From contig PMBM01000024.1 of NCBI GenBank assembly GCA_003153855.1, positions 3,403 to 10,124 of the forward strand: a stretch of 6,722 bases of DNA. The letters are read 5' to 3'. This document shows positions 6,068-6,722 of the stretch, piece by piece. How positions within the stretch are numbered: the stretch's first letter is position 1; the number at the start of each line of letters is the position of its first letter. The notes under the pieces were generated by a model. The model was not told where the DNA came from, ran no database searches, and saw only the letters and a program-made list of their open reading frames with translations. Made by a program: the position numbers and the translations under genes. Source of the stretch: Propionibacteriaceae bacterium. Its GTDB lineage: Bacteria; Actinomycetota; Actinomycetes; Propionibacteriales; Propionibacteriaceae.

Positions 6068-6722
6068 AGGCCTTCGGTGGCCCCCACCGCGGGTCCACGA
6101 CCGACTGGGTCGGAGCCGATCCTAGTGGCGGCAGAACCGCTACAGGCGCGGGAAACTGACCTCCGATGCCGGCAGGTCCGGGGTACGAGGGCGGCTGCCA
6201 CGCAAGTGCGTACACAGGCTGTGGCTTCTTCCAGTACGGCTTCAGTCCCCGGGCGTCGTCGAGCGCGCCGGCGGCCTTCTGGTCGCGGATCGCGAACAGC
6301 AGCTCCCGTTCGCGCCACAGACCCGCCGCGTCCACCGTGCCGCGCGTGATCTGGTCGCGGAGGTACGCCAGCTCTGAGACCGCCCGTTGCAGCCTGTACG
6401 TGGCGACGGCGTTGCCCCACCAGGGCGACAGCGCCAGCATCCGGGCCCGCTGGATGACCTTGGAGAACAGGAGCGGGTACGTGTCGGGCACCCAGCCGGC
6501 CATCACGTAGTCCGACAGCCGGTAGCGGATCAGGCGTCCCTCACGGATGACCTGGAACACCGCGTACAGCGCGACGGCGGCCAGGACGGGCAGCGCGATC
6601 GTGAAGTAGATCATCTTCTGGTAGCTGTCGGGGAACAGGCTGGCGACGGTGTTGAACGACATGTGCAGCAGCGCGGCGGACAGGTAGCCCGCGATCGGCG
6701 CCACCACCCGTACGACCTTGGC
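6066..6722 (-). CDS. PrsW-family intramembrane metalloprotease, C-terminal part (cut by right edge)
   Basis: The last 218 codons of a gene whose start lies beyond the window; the frame is open to base 6722, and the GTG at 6705-6707 is probably an internal valine. The visible part begins with a hydrophobic segment holding LLHMSFN (residues 18-24 of the visible part), the H-x-x-x-N-type motif found late in PrsW (M82) and related CPBP membrane proteases. Another membrane span follows (about 37-59). Then comes a cytosolic helical domain (YRLSDYVMAGWV, SELAYLRDQITRG, WRERELLFAIRD) that I recognise from actinobacterial PrsW proteins, and a Pro/Gly-rich tail. PrsW proteases cleave membrane proteins such as anti-sigma factors; the target here is unknown. 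The glutamate motifs of the active site would be upstream and cannot be checked. The stop is seven bases before the first GTPase, implying one operon. Confidence 0.75.
   Translation of the reverse strand, partial: AKVVRVVAPIAGYLSAALLHMSFNTVASLFPDSYQKMIYFTIALPVLAAVALYAVFQVIREGRLIRYRLSDYVMAGWVPDTYPLLFSKVIQRARMLALSPWWGNAVATYRLQRAVSELAYLRDQITRGTVDAAGLWRERELLFAIRDQKAAGALDDARGLKPYWKKPQPVYALAWQPPSYPGPAGIGGQFPAPVAVLPPLGSAPTQSVVDPRWGPPKA

Noticed and set aside
6066..6707. A complete 213-residue protein starting at the GTG at 6705-6707
   Set aside because: The frame stays open to the window edge, and the sequence enters in the middle of a membrane region typical of the last part of PrsW proteins, so this is a truncated longer gene.

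Overview
The window looks like a chromosomal segment of a high-GC actinobacterium. Third codon positions are strongly G/C, start codons include GTG, and the genes match actinobacterial families: a PrsW-type membrane protease, a pair of dynamin-like GTPases and a short SSB paralogue. A member of the Propionibacteriales (Nocardioides or Kribbella type) would fit, but the genus cannot be fixed from this sequence. I see no transposase, phage, tRNA, rRNA or CRISPR signal.

All six genes lie on the minus strand, so they are transcribed from right to left. First comes the C-terminal part of a PrsW-family intramembrane protease (cut by the right edge, stop at 6066). Seven bases later begins a 608-residue membrane GTPase (6058-4232), which overlaps by four bases (GTGA) a second membrane GTPase of 534 residues (4235-2631). 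The two GTPases share G-domain peculiarities (PGVxRPTT and DxPDxDS) and a C-terminal hydrophobic region. They resemble the adjacent DynA/DynB-type dynamin-like pairs of actinobacteria, and these three genes look like one operon.

A 262-bp gap (2369-2630) separates the GTPases from ssb. It is the most unusual part of the window. It holds about 4.6 copies of a 20-bp direct repeat, each complete copy carrying a GTGC-GG-GCAC palindrome. Next to the array are a 13-bp odd palindrome and an inverted copy of the repeat core. Nearer ssb are two DnaA-box-like 9-mers, one matching the actinobacterial TTGTCCACA form exactly.

Downstream is a short SSB (151 residues) without the usual acidic DDDIPF-type tip. 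After a 105-bp gap with a plausible promoter comes a membrane-anchored serine hydrolase of the beta-lactamase/PBP class C type with several C-terminal membrane spans. Two bases after its stop a lipoprotein gene begins and runs off the left edge. The last two form a cell-envelope transcription unit. The GTPases and SSB may connect membrane remodelling or division with DNA maintenance, as suggested for their Streptomyces relatives; that link is inference.
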